Shown here in pieces: positions 1-5,809 of a stretch of DNA of 5,937 nucleotides (position 1 is the first letter of the stretch; the number at the start of each line of letters is the position of its first letter). Origin of the DNA: Pseudobdellovibrionaceae bacterium (lineage in GTDB: Bacteria; Bdellovibrionota; Bdellovibrionia; Bdellovibrionales; UBA1609); assembly GCA_026712605.1 (NCBI GenBank), contig JAPORL010000209.1:1-5937 (forward strand). The letters are read 5' to 3'. Under the pieces are notes generated by a model. It was not told the origin of the DNA. It did not search any database and saw only the letters and a list, made by a program, of their open reading frames with translations. Both the position numbers and the translations under genes were made by a program.

Positions 1-387
1 TATCTTACAAGCTTTTGATCAAGAAAATTAAATATCTAGTAAATAAGCTTTAAAATCTAAGACATAGATTTTGCTACAAAGCGACTTGCAGTCGCACTGT
101 GTTCAAATCCGAACTCGCTTTTAGCTTTATATCTTACAAGCTTTTGATCAAGAAAATTAAATATCTAGTAAATAAGCTTTAAAATCTAAGACATAGATTT
201 TGCTACAAAGCGACTTGCAGTCGCACTGTGTTCAAATCCGAACTCGCTTTTAGCTTTATATCTTACAAGCTTTTGATCAAGAAAATTAAATATCTAGTAA
301 ATAAGCTTTAAAATCTAAGACATAGATTTTGCTACAAAGCGACTTGCAGTCGCACTGTGTTCAAATCCGAACTCGCTTTTAGCTTTT
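1..387. repeat. 129-bp tandem repeat array, three copies
   Basis: Three head-to-tail copies occupy 1-129, 130-258 and 259-387. They read identically throughout except for the last base of the third copy (T instead of A), after which similarity stops. The array may continue upstream, because the window begins inside or at the edge of a unit, so true phase and copy number are unknown. The unit length is a multiple of three, but stops occur in all six frames, so it is not a coding repeat. Within each unit are an AT-rich first half with two HindIII-like AAGCTT sites and a TTGATCAA palindrome, a 7-bp hairpin (52-58 with 66-72 in copy 1), and a tRNA-like 3' portion. Near-perfect identity means recent duplication, gene conversion or an assembly artefact. 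Function unknown. Confidence 0.97.
78..121 (+). other. tRNA-like 3'-half element (repeated at 207-250 and 336-379)
   Basis: Seen directly: GCGA (81-84) pairs with TCGC (92-95) around a 7-base loop CTTGCAG, which has T at the position of U33 and TGC at the anticodon position. The loop is followed by GTTCAAATCC (101-110), a classic T-loop string. GTTC (101-104) can pair with GAAC (111-114), and AAAGCGA (78-84) is the exact complement of TCGCTTT (115-121), which directly abuts that hairpin like an acceptor strand on a T-arm. Against a functional tRNA: no D-arm or matching 5' acceptor half lies at normal distance, the spacing between anticodon-type and T-type arms is about five bases too short, canonical T-stem pairing is poor (about two of five), and no CCA is encoded. 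It is best described as a degenerate tRNA-derived or tRNA-mimicking element. In that register the anticodon would read Ala (TGC), but this assignment is weak. Confidence 0.45.
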
Positions 388-403
388 CATCTAGTCTCAT
401 CAT

Positions 404-430
404 AAAAAAAATAGATTTTTTGACTTTTTT
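404..430. terminator. A/T hairpin followed by T-run, possible terminator
   Basis: Eight A (404-411), a TAGA loop and six T (416-421) can form an all-A:T hairpin, followed by GAC and a second run of six T. It lies just past the repeat array and could end rightward transcription from it. There is no GC in the stem, and the second half overlaps the putative -35 box of pdxH, so this is tentative. Confidence 0.25.
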
Positions 431-447
431 AATTATAACAGTGTAAT
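420..447 (+). promoter_or_regulatory. Putative sigma70-type promoter of pdxH
   Basis: TTGACT (420-425) and TGTAAT (442-447) are each one mismatch from the -35 and -10 consensus, separated by 16 bp. Transcription would start near 454 and give a leader of about 30 bases. The Shine-Dalgarno-like TAAGG (472-476) lies 7 bases before the ATG at 484. In such AT-rich DNA chance matches are common, but spacing and position are right. Confidence 0.55.
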
Positions 448-483
448 TTAAAAAATAATTAAAATTAAATTTAAGGTTTTAAT

Positions 484-1098
484 ATGAAAACACTTCATTT
501 AGAGATAAAAAAACAACTTGGTTTTATAAATCCTCTTAAAATATTAGATCACTGTTTAAATCAGGCTTTAAACATTAAAATTTATCAAAAATCTTGGCCA
601 ATGGTGTTATCCACTACAGACAAAAAAAGAGTCAATTCTCGTGTCGTTCTTTTAAAAGAATTGAATAAAGATTGTCTTATTTTTTATACCAATTATTTAA
701 GTCAAAAAGGTCTAGAGATAAGAAAAAATCCGCAAGTGGCTTTTAATTTTTATTGGCCTCAATTGAAAAAACAAATTCGTGGACAAGGCACTTTAAAAAA
801 AACCAGCCGTAAAAAATCAATCTTATACTGGAATACAAGACATCAAGAAAGTCAAATTAATCAATGGATTTCTCAGCAATCCCAAGCAGTTGCTGATAGA
901 CAAAGTTTAAAAAAATTGAGGCAAAAAGCTAAAAACCAATTTAAAAATAAGAATGTGCCTTGTCCCAATCATTGGGGAGGTTATGAATTAAAAATTCATA
1001 GTATAGAATTTTGGCTAGAGGGAAAAAATCGTCTTCACGATAGATTTTTATTTGAGAGAAAAAGAAAATTATGGAAAGTTAAAAGACTCTTTCCTTGA
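484..1098 (+). CDS. pdxH: Pyridoxamine/pyridoxine 5'-phosphate oxidase
   Basis: FMN-dependent cytoplasmic enzyme that oxidises pyridoxamine 5'-phosphate or pyridoxine 5'-phosphate with O2 to pyridoxal 5'-phosphate, the last step of vitamin B6 synthesis and the salvage step. At 204 residues it is near full family length (about 210-220). The split-barrel flavin fold is recognisable from SRVVLLK (52-58), FYTNYLSQKG (67-76) and FNFYWPQLKKQIRGQG (87-102). These are followed by SQINQWISQQSQ (123-134), VPCPNHWGGYEL (158-169) and the diagnostic C-terminal EFWLEGKNRLHDRF (175-188), whose Arg and His contact the substrate phosphate/ring in the family. It ends with the typical W..KRLFP. The ATG is supported by an SD-like TAAGG 7 bases upstream and a good promoter. 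It appears monocistronic, with its own promoter and 88 bp to the next gene. The encoded protein is unusually lysine-rich, as expected from low GC. Confidence 0.96.
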   Translation: MKTLHLEIKKQLGFINPLKILDHCLNQALNIKIYQKSWPMVLSTTDKKRVNSRVVLLKELNKDCLIFYTNYLSQKGLEIRKNPQVAFNFYWPQLKKQIRGQGTLKKTSRKKSILYWNTRHQESQINQWISQQSQAVADRQSLKKLRQKAKNQFKNKNVPCPNHWGGYELKIHSIEFWLEGKNRLHDRFLFERKRKLWKVKRLFP

Positions 1099-1120
1099 TT
1101 GATTAGGTATTATTTTTACC

Positions 1121-1148
1121 TTGATTTAGCTTATAAATAAGATACAAT
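1121..1148 (+). promoter_or_regulatory. Putative sigma70-type promoter of rny
   Basis: TTGATT (1121-1126) and TACAAT (1143-1148) with a 16-bp spacer lie 38 bp before the rny start. Each hexamer is one mismatch from consensus. Transcription would start near 1155. No clear Shine-Dalgarno sequence is seen before the ATG at 1187. Confidence 0.5.
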
Positions 1149-1186
1149 AAAACAGGCTTAAGATTTAATTTTAATCCAGATATTTT

Positions 1187-2758
1187 ATGTATATCATTGA
1201 TTTTTCTTATATTTTTTTTGCTGGTTTAGTTTTTGGTCTTTTATTGACTGTTATCTGGGATTATCTTGAAAAAAGAATTTTATTAAGAAAAACAAAAATA
1301 CAAGCTGATCAAATTATTCAAGAAGCTCAAGTTAAAAAAGAAGATCATTTTAGATATATAAAAAAAGAATCTTTATTTGATTTTGATAAAAGGATATCTG
1401 AATTTGAAAAAGAGAAAGAAAAAATATTGCTTAATTTTCGTAAAGTTCAATCTCAAATAGATAAAAAAAGAAATGAATTAGATTTAAAACAAAAAGAAAA
1501 CAGTTGGAAAATTAAAGAATGGAATAAAAATATAGATATATTTAAAAAAGAAATTACAAATTTAGATGATGAAAGAAAACAATTAAGGCAACAGCTTGAA
1601 AAATCCATTAGTAATAGAAAGAGTCAATTGGAAAAGGTATTTTCTATAGATAAAAGTCAAATAAAAAGTCATTTAGAAAAAAATATTAAAGAGGAATGGA
1701 TTGATGAAATAAAAGCTAAAATCAAAAGACAGGAGGAGTATAACAAGCAAAACCTCCAAAAAGATTCTTTTTTTCAAATTAATCAAGTTTTAAATCGCAT
1801 TAACAGAACTTATTGTCCAGAAAGAGGGATAAGACCAGTTTTATTTAAAAACAAAAGGCATTTAGATAATCTGACAGGAAAAAACAATAAGAATATCAGT
1901 GAGATAGAAAAAGAATGTGGAGTAGATATTGTTATAAATCAAGACGATCTATCAGCTTTTGTTTTTGGTATTGACCCTGTGAGAAGAGAGTTGGGGAGAA
2001 TGAGTCTGCTTAAATTATCAGAAAGTAGTAAAATAGATTCTTCATCTATTAAACTTACAGTTAAAACAAATAAGAAAAATCTTTTTTCAAAGATTCATTT
2101 TGATGGCTCTCAAATATGTAAAAAGTTAGGCTTAAAAAATGTATCAACAGAAATAAAAAATATGCTGGGAGCATTAAGGTATAGATATTCTTTTGCTCAA
2201 AATCAATATTTTCATTGTGAAGAAGTTGGTTGGCTTTGCGGATTATTAAACGCAGAAATGTCTTTGCCTATAGAGGCGGGAAAAAGATCAGGATTGTTTC
2301 ATGATATAGGAAAAGCAATGGATCATTCTATAGAAGGCAACCATGCTGTTATAGGTGCTGAATTTTTATCTAAATACAATGAAAATAAGGAAATTTTACA
2401 TGCTGTAAGAGCCCATCACTATGATGAGACACCTTCTACTCCTTTAGCTTATCTGGTTATAGTGGCAGATTCTATTTCTGGATCAAGACCAGGAGCCCGC
2501 CGTTTTACAGAAGACTCCTATAATCAAAAAATGCTGAGCTTAGAAAAAATTATAAATAGTTTTAAAAATATTGAGGATGCTTATATTATGAATGCAGGTC
2601 GTGAAATGAGAGTCATAGTTAATAATGAAAAAGTGAATGATCAAAAGGCTCTAGATTTAAGTAAGTTAATAGCTAGAAAAATTGAAAAAGAATGCTCTTA
2701 TCCAGGGCTTATAAAAGTAACAGTAGTTCGTCATAGCGAAACTGTAGCGACAGCTTAA
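1187..2758 (+). CDS. rny: Ribonuclease Y, membrane-anchored HD-domain endoribonuclease
   Basis: RNase Y initiates mRNA decay by single-strand endonucleolytic cleavage at the inner face of the membrane. The 523 residues match the usual length (about 510-520) and architecture. There is one N-terminal membrane helix (about 8-26), a long charged coiled coil (about 30-195), a KH-type region (about 210-280) and a C-terminal HD domain. HD metal/catalytic residues are in place: H343, H372-D373 in GLFHDIGKAMDH, H386, H410-H411 and D428 in VIVADSISGSRPGARR. The tail AGREMRVIV...YPGLIKVTVVR is diagnostic. Odd point: the KH loop, normally GREGRNI, reads GKNNKNI (231-237), so the second glycine of GXXG is lost while the flanking GVDIVI and FGIDPVRREL are conserved. 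A CPERG segment (210-214) precedes it. The ATG start sits at the right distance from the membrane helix but lacks an obvious SD. It has its own promoter and runs convergently into rpsD. Confidence 0.95.
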   Translation: MYIIDFSYIFFAGLVFGLLLTVIWDYLEKRILLRKTKIQADQIIQEAQVKKEDHFRYIKKESLFDFDKRISEFEKEKEKILLNFRKVQSQIDKKRNELDLKQKENSWKIKEWNKNIDIFKKEITNLDDERKQLRQQLEKSISNRKSQLEKVFSIDKSQIKSHLEKNIKEEWIDEIKAKIKRQEEYNKQNLQKDSFFQINQVLNRINRTYCPERGIRPVLFKNKRHLDNLTGKNNKNISEIEKECGVDIVINQDDLSAFVFGIDPVRRELGRMSLLKLSESSKIDSSSIKLTVKTNKKNLFSKIHFDGSQICKKLGLKNVSTEIKNMLGALRYRYSFAQNQYFHCEEVGWLCGLLNAEMSLPIEAGKRSGLFHDIGKAMDHSIEGNHAVIGAEFLSKYNENKEILHAVRAHHYDETPSTPLAYLVIVADSISGSRPGARRFTEDSYNQKMLSLEKIINSFKNIEDAYIMNAGREMRVIVNNEKVNDQKALDLSKLIARKIEKECSYPGLIKVTVVRHSETVATA

Positions 2759-2781
2759 GTTTTTATATTTGATTTTTTAAA

Positions 2782-2807
2782 GAATCTTTTTACTTCAAGA
2801 AAAATTC
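2782..2807. terminator. Weak hairpin between convergent rny and rpsD
   Basis: Bases 2782-2791 can pair with 2798-2807 (ten positions, one C/A mismatch and one G-T pair) around a 6-base loop, and a run of five T follows at 2816-2820 on the plus strand. A second, perfect but all-A/T palindrome (2813-2828) overlaps the rpsD stop codon. Either could help end transcription from both sides of this 67-bp convergent gap. The very low GC makes both uncertain. Confidence 0.3.
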
Positions 2808-2825
2808 AGATATAATTTTTAAAAA

Positions 2826-3446
2826 TTAAGCTTTTCTAGCGGCGTAATATTCAGTAAAAAGTCCGATATTAAAAGCAAAGGGAATGTGTTCAACATTAGG
2901 TTCGGCTTGAAGAACACCTATAATTTGACCTTGTTTTTCTTCTTTTCTTAAATAATCTGGCATCTCTAATCTAGGATTTTGAAGTCCTTGGAGGATAATT
3001 TGATTTTTTTGTGATTTTTCTTTTATGGAAACAGTTTGATTTTGTTTTAAGACAAATGAAGGTATGTTTGTTTTTTTACCTTCTACTAGAACATGACCAT
3101 GGCTTATGAGTTGTCTGGCTGAGGGAATGCTGGGAGCAAAACTCATTCTAAAAATAACATTATCTAATCGTTTTTCTAGCAGGGAAATCAGTTTATTGAC
3201 CCAGTGACTGGATTTTCCTGTTTTAGCATTACGGATAAAGCGTCTAAGCTGTCTTTCTTTTAAAACATAATGATATCGGAGTTTTTGTTTTTCTTCTAAT
3301 CTGAGAGCATAATCAGAGTATTTTTTTCTTTTGTTGCCACTTTCTCCTGGTGGATAAGGGCGTCTTTCTAAGGCTCCAGCTTTTCCTAAGCCGGGAAGCT
3401 CTACTCCTAGTCGCCTTTGAGTCTTAAATCTGGCTCTTCTTAACAT
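2826..3446 (-). CDS. rpsD: 30S ribosomal protein S4
   Basis: Primary 16S rRNA-binding protein that nucleates assembly of the 30S body and takes part in decoding accuracy. At 206 residues it is full length. The N-terminal part carries FKTQRRLG (7-14) and PYPPGESGNKRKKYSDYALR (30-49), followed by the hallmark LEEKQKLRYHYVLKERQLRR (50-69). The S4 RNA-binding domain spans about 90-150, with LLEKRLDNVIFRMSFAPSIP (89-108) and ARQLISHGHVLVEGKKTNIP (110-129). The C-terminus (INIGLFTEYYA-like) matches the family end. The protein contains no cysteine, so it is the zinc-free form. The start sits where the family's MxRYRGPRFKKIRRLG begins; no in-frame upstream start is near, and no strong SD is visible. 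The gene stands alone, convergent with rny and divergent from a secreted-protein cluster, rather than in the common rpsM-rpsK-rpsD-rpoA arrangement. Confidence 0.97.
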   Translation of the reverse strand: MLRRARFKTQRRLGVELPGLGKAGALERRPYPPGESGNKRKKYSDYALRLEEKQKLRYHYVLKERQLRRFIRNAKTGKSSHWVNKLISLLEKRLDNVIFRMSFAPSIPSARQLISHGHVLVEGKKTNIPSFVLKQNQTVSIKEKSQKNQIILQGLQNPRLEMPDYLRKEEKQGQIIGVLQAEPNVEHIPFAFNIGLFTEYYAARKA

Positions 3447-3529
3447 ATTAAAGTCTTTTAGCTTGATTTTTTTTATTTGTCTAGTCGTTTTAGCTCATTT
3501 TTAAATTTTTCCTTTGTTATTTTTTTTCA

Positions 3530-3563
3530 ATTTTTTAATGAAAGCAAGAAATCATTAAAAAAT
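3530..3563. promoter_or_regulatory. Perfect 12-bp inverted repeat in divergent intergenic region
   Basis: ATTTTTTAATGA (3530-3541) is exactly complementary to TCATTAAAAAAT (3552-3563), with a 10-base spacer. It lies about 84 bp upstream of rpsD and 54 bp upstream of the 3617 gene, where promoters for both directions should be. It could be an operator for a dimeric regulator or an RNA hairpin. It is not a typical terminator, since the stem has only one G-C pair and no clean T-run follows on either strand. No convincing -35/-10 pair could be assigned in this 170-bp region. Confidence 0.4.
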
Positions 3564-3604
3564 ATTTAAGTATTTGGATTAAAAAGACGATAAGTGGGTA
3601 AATC

Positions 3605-3611
3605 AAGGAGG
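3605..3611 (+). promoter_or_regulatory. Strong ribosome binding site of the 3617 gene
   Basis: AAGGAGG lies 5 bases before the ATG at 3617. It is a near-complete anti-SD match and the strongest in the window. It fixes the start of an otherwise unrecognised gene and suggests efficient translation. Confidence 0.85.
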
Positions 3612-3616
3612 TTAAA

Positions 3617-4162
3617 ATGAAATTATTTCAACAAAAAAAATACCATTCTTTAATTTATATTTTTTGTTTATTTTTTACAGTGGGATTTCAAAAGGCTGAA
3701 GAAACTGTTGATATGTCAAATGTAAATGTTTTAAATCAGAATATTATGACAGTTGAACAGCAAATAGGAGAACTGAACAGACAAATTCAATGGTTCAGAA
3801 AAAAAATGGATTCTGCTATTTCTCAAACTCAACAATTAGACAAGGAAAATAACAAAATAAGAGAAGTGTTAAGACAAAATATACCGCTAAGATCTACATT
3901 TCCATGGATCAGGTTATCTTCTCCTCAAAAAATTTATCTTGCTAAAACTGGTATTCATACTATGAAGTTTAAAACCGAAAGAATCCAAAATATTATAAAT
4001 GAATTAATTAATCAGAGTTCTGATTTTTTATCAGATATGCAGATAGTAGAAGGAGATCATAAAAAATTGAGTGAACAATACAAAATGGCAAAAAAAGATC
4101 ATCAAAGGCAAAGGAGCGCAAAGCAAACAGGTCGTTCGTTTGGCGCACCAAGACCATTTTAA
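3617..4162 (+). CDS. Small exported coiled-coil protein, unknown function
   Basis: I do not recognise a family for this 181-residue protein. Residues 1-27 look like a Sec signal peptide: basic MKLFQQKKYH, a hydrophobic core about 11-24 (LIYIFCLFFTVGF), and possible cleavage after QKA (27). C17 is not in a lipobox, so a lipoprotein is unlikely. The mature part is highly charged and Gln/Lys-rich with predicted coiled-coil segments at about 35-87 (VEQQIGELNRQIQWFRKKMD) and about 113-165. They are separated by a proline-containing, more hydrophobic stretch (89-105, IPLRSTFPWIRLSSPQK). The C-terminal tail is basic and Gly/Pro-containing (GRSFGAPRPF). The excellent SD at 3605-3611 and 38-bp spacing to the DUF1800 gene suggest it heads an operon for exported proteins. 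It could be a periplasmic adaptor or a partner of DUF1800/DUF1501, which is inference from position only. Confidence 0.85.
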   Translation: MKLFQQKKYHSLIYIFCLFFTVGFQKAEETVDMSNVNVLNQNIMTVEQQIGELNRQIQWFRKKMDSAISQTQQLDKENNKIREVLRQNIPLRSTFPWIRLSSPQKIYLAKTGIHTMKFKTERIQNIINELINQSSDFLSDMQIVEGDHKKLSEQYKMAKKDHQRQRSAKQTGRSFGAPRPF

Positions 4163-4177
4163 AAGCTAAGCTTTTTT
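4161..4177 (+). terminator. Possible weak terminator or attenuator before the DUF1800 gene
   Basis: AAAAGC (4161-4166) pairs with GCTTTT (4170-4175) across a 3-base loop, and the T-run extends to 4177. It begins at the stop codon of the upstream gene. With two G-C pairs it is weak, and the next SD is only a few bases downstream, so partial termination (attenuation) is more plausible than a full stop. Confidence 0.3.
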
Positions 4178-4183
4178 ATTGAA

Positions 4184-4203
4184 AAGGAAATATTAATGTA
4201 GTG
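4184..4203 (+). promoter_or_regulatory. SD with start-stop ATG-TAG overlapping the GTG start of the DUF1800 gene
   Basis: AAGGA (4184-4188) is followed at an ideal 7-base spacing by ATG (4196-4198), which is immediately followed by TAG (4199-4201). The last G of that stop is the first base of the GTG (4201-4203) that opens the DUF1800 frame, 12 bases from the SD. In the DUF1800 frame the only other nearby options are rare codons, and TGA at 4180-4182 closes the frame upstream. Either GTG is the direct start, or ribosomes engage the ATG-TAG and reinitiate at the overlapping GTG. Confidence 0.6.
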
Positions 4204-5799
4204 CTTTATAAAAGCTTAATAATTTTATTTTTATTTTCTAACATATCTTTAGCCTTAAATATAGAGGAAGCTGGTCATTTACTAAGGCGAACTGAATTTG
4301 GTCCTACAACTGAAAGATTAGAACAACTTTTAAGTAAAACAAGAATTACAGCCGCTAAAAGCCTTTTTGTCTCTCCTCCTATTTCCAATAAAAAATCAAA
4401 ATACAGACAGTTTATTGATCTCAGTCTCAATTATGAATCTAATGTCAAAAAATTAGTTGAGCAGTATCAAAAAGAGCAAAAGCCTATCTCAAAAACAGAT
4501 TTTGAAAGCAAGCACAAAGAGTTAAGCCGTCAATACTTATCTCAAGTTCTGAAACAATTCTATAAAAAACCTCAAATGATGTCTGAAGCCATGAATAAAA
4601 GACTCAACAAAAAAAGAAAAAGGATTTTTAAAGATATAAAAAAATATGAAATAAGCCATGCTTTTACAATAATGAGTAGATTTTTTATCACTGGAAGAGA
4701 TTTACAAGCTTGGTGGTTGGAAGAGATGTTACACAGTCCTGAGCCTCTTAGAGAAATGATGACTTTATTTTGGCACAATCATTTTGCTACAAGCTTTAAT
4801 AAAGTGAGAGACAGCTCTTTAATGGCTTTGCAAAATCATACTTTAAGACAAAATGCATTTGAGCCTTTTGGAAAACTGCTAAAAGCCATGAGTGAAGATA
4901 AAGCTCTTTTGTTATACTTAGACGCGCAACAAAACCATAAAGATCATCCTAATGAAAACTTTGCAAGGGAACTTATGGAGCTTTTTACTTTAGGCCTTGG
5001 TCATTACACAGAAAGCGATATAAAAGAAACAGCTAGAGCTTTAACTGGCTTTATGCCTATCTTTAATAATTCAAAATCTAGAGTTTTTATTTTTAATCCA
5101 CTGATTCAGGATACAACAAATAAAACGGTTTTAGGAGAGACAGGCAACTTCAATAAAAAAGATATTATTGATATTTTATTAAAGCAAAAACAAACAGCTC
5201 GGCATATTGTTCGTAAATTGTGGCTTTACTTTATCTCTCCTACTCCCAATGAAGCTTTAATCACTCAGTGGTCAGATAGCTTTTATAAGTCAAACTATGA
5301 TACTAAGGCTTTGCTTTTCACATTATTTAGCAGTTCTGCTTTTTATGACTCTAAAGCCAATTTAATAAAATCTCCAACAGATTATGTAGTTGGTTCGCTT
5401 AAATCCTTTAATAGGAATCTAAACTTAAATCCTAAAGGTGCTCATAGGAGTTCAAAACCTATAGGATCTAAAATGAGTAAAATGGGTCAAGCTCTTTTTA
5501 TTCCGCCTAATGTTGCCGGTTGGAGTGGCTACACTGAAAAAGGATATAAAGAGTGGGTCACAACAACAACTCTTCCAAAAAGAGAAAGCTTCTTGAGAGG
5601 CATTCTTTCAAAAAGTTCAAATATACAAAACTGGATAGATTGGCTTAAAAAATACAATAAAAATAGCTTGAAGGATAATTTTATAAAGATATTTTTTGCT
5701 CTTCCACCTGTAGAAACAGATTATAGTTCTAACAAAAACACTAACTATAATATTTGGATAAAAGAAGTTTTACTCGATCCCTCTTATCAACTCAAATAA
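4201..5799 (+). CDS. DUF1800 family exported protein
   Basis: Member of DUF1800 (Pfam PF08811), a helical family of unknown biochemical role, usually encoded beside DUF1501. The 532 residues begin with a Sec signal peptide (1-18, hydrophobic LIILFLFSNISLA, likely cleavage after SLA), then HLLRRTEFGPT (26-36), the typical family start. Signature motifs follow in order: REMMTLFWHNHFATS (184-198), HPNENFARELMELFTLGLGHYT (249-270), ETARALTGF (276-284), ARHIVRKLWLYF (333-344), SPTDYVVGSLK (391-401) and GQALFIPPNVAGW (429-441). Residues about 60-150 form a long Lys/Gln-rich helical stretch, more charged than the rest. The start codon is GTG, with a peculiar ATG-TAG just before it. The stop is followed 10 bases later by the DUF1501 start, whose SD overlaps the DUF1800 stop codon, so the two are almost certainly one operon and probably act together outside the cytoplasm. 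Confidence 0.93.
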   Translation: MLYKSLIILFLFSNISLALNIEEAGHLLRRTEFGPTTERLEQLLSKTRITAAKSLFVSPPISNKKSKYRQFIDLSLNYESNVKKLVEQYQKEQKPISKTDFESKHKELSRQYLSQVLKQFYKKPQMMSEAMNKRLNKKRKRIFKDIKKYEISHAFTIMSRFFITGRDLQAWWLEEMLHSPEPLREMMTLFWHNHFATSFNKVRDSSLMALQNHTLRQNAFEPFGKLLKAMSEDKALLLYLDAQQNHKDHPNENFARELMELFTLGLGHYTESDIKETARALTGFMPIFNNSKSRVFIFNPLIQDTTNKTVLGETGNFNKKDIIDILLKQKQTARHIVRKLWLYFISPTPNEALITQWSDSFYKSNYDTKALLFTLFSSSAFYDSKANLIKSPTDYVVGSLKSFNRNLNLNPKGAHRSSKPIGSKMSKMGQALFIPPNVAGWSGYTEKGYKEWVTTTTLPKRESFLRGILSKSSNIQNWIDWLKKYNKNSLKDNFIKIFFALPPVETDYSSNKNTNYNIWIKEVLLDPSYQLK

Positions 5800-5804
5800 A
5801 GGAG
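5798..5804 (+). promoter_or_regulatory. Ribosome binding site of the DUF1501 gene
   Basis: AAAGGAG lies 5 bases before the ATG at 5810 and overlaps the TAA stop (5797-5799) of the DUF1800 gene. This indicates close translational linkage of the pair. Confidence 0.85.
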
Positions 5805-5809
5805 TTTGA

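Noticed and set aside
15..45. Promoter inside each repeat unit (TTGATC followed by TAGTAA/TAAATA)
   Set aside because: The -10 candidates match only about half of the consensus, and TTGATC is part of a TTGATCAA palindrome. Not better than chance in this AT-rich DNA.
78..121. Functional tRNA gene (Ala TGC or Cys GCA)
   Set aside because: No D-arm or 5' acceptor at normal distance, a shortened middle region and poor canonical T-stem pairing. Only the 3' half resembles a tRNA.
1..387. CRISPR array
   Set aside because: The whole 129-bp unit is repeated without variable spacers, so there is no repeat-spacer pattern.
1..387. Integron attC-like repeats
   Set aside because: The unit contains GTTC and GAAC elements, but these do not fit the GTTRRRY/RYYYAAC core sites, and there are no cassette ORFs between copies.
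1105..1121. Terminator after pdxH (AGGTA/TACCT hairpin)
   Set aside because: Only a 5-bp stem, no following T-run, and it touches the -35 box of the rny promoter.
3633..3688. Lipoprotein signal around C17 of the 181-residue protein
   Set aside because: The residues before the cysteine (YIF) do not fit a lipobox, and the hydrophobic core continues past the cysteine. An ordinary signal peptide fits better.
4572..4778. 68-codon open frame on the minus strand
   Set aside because: It lies wholly inside the DUF1800 gene, whose conserved motifs cover the region. The product is a low-complexity hydrophobic shadow with no independent ribosome binding signal.
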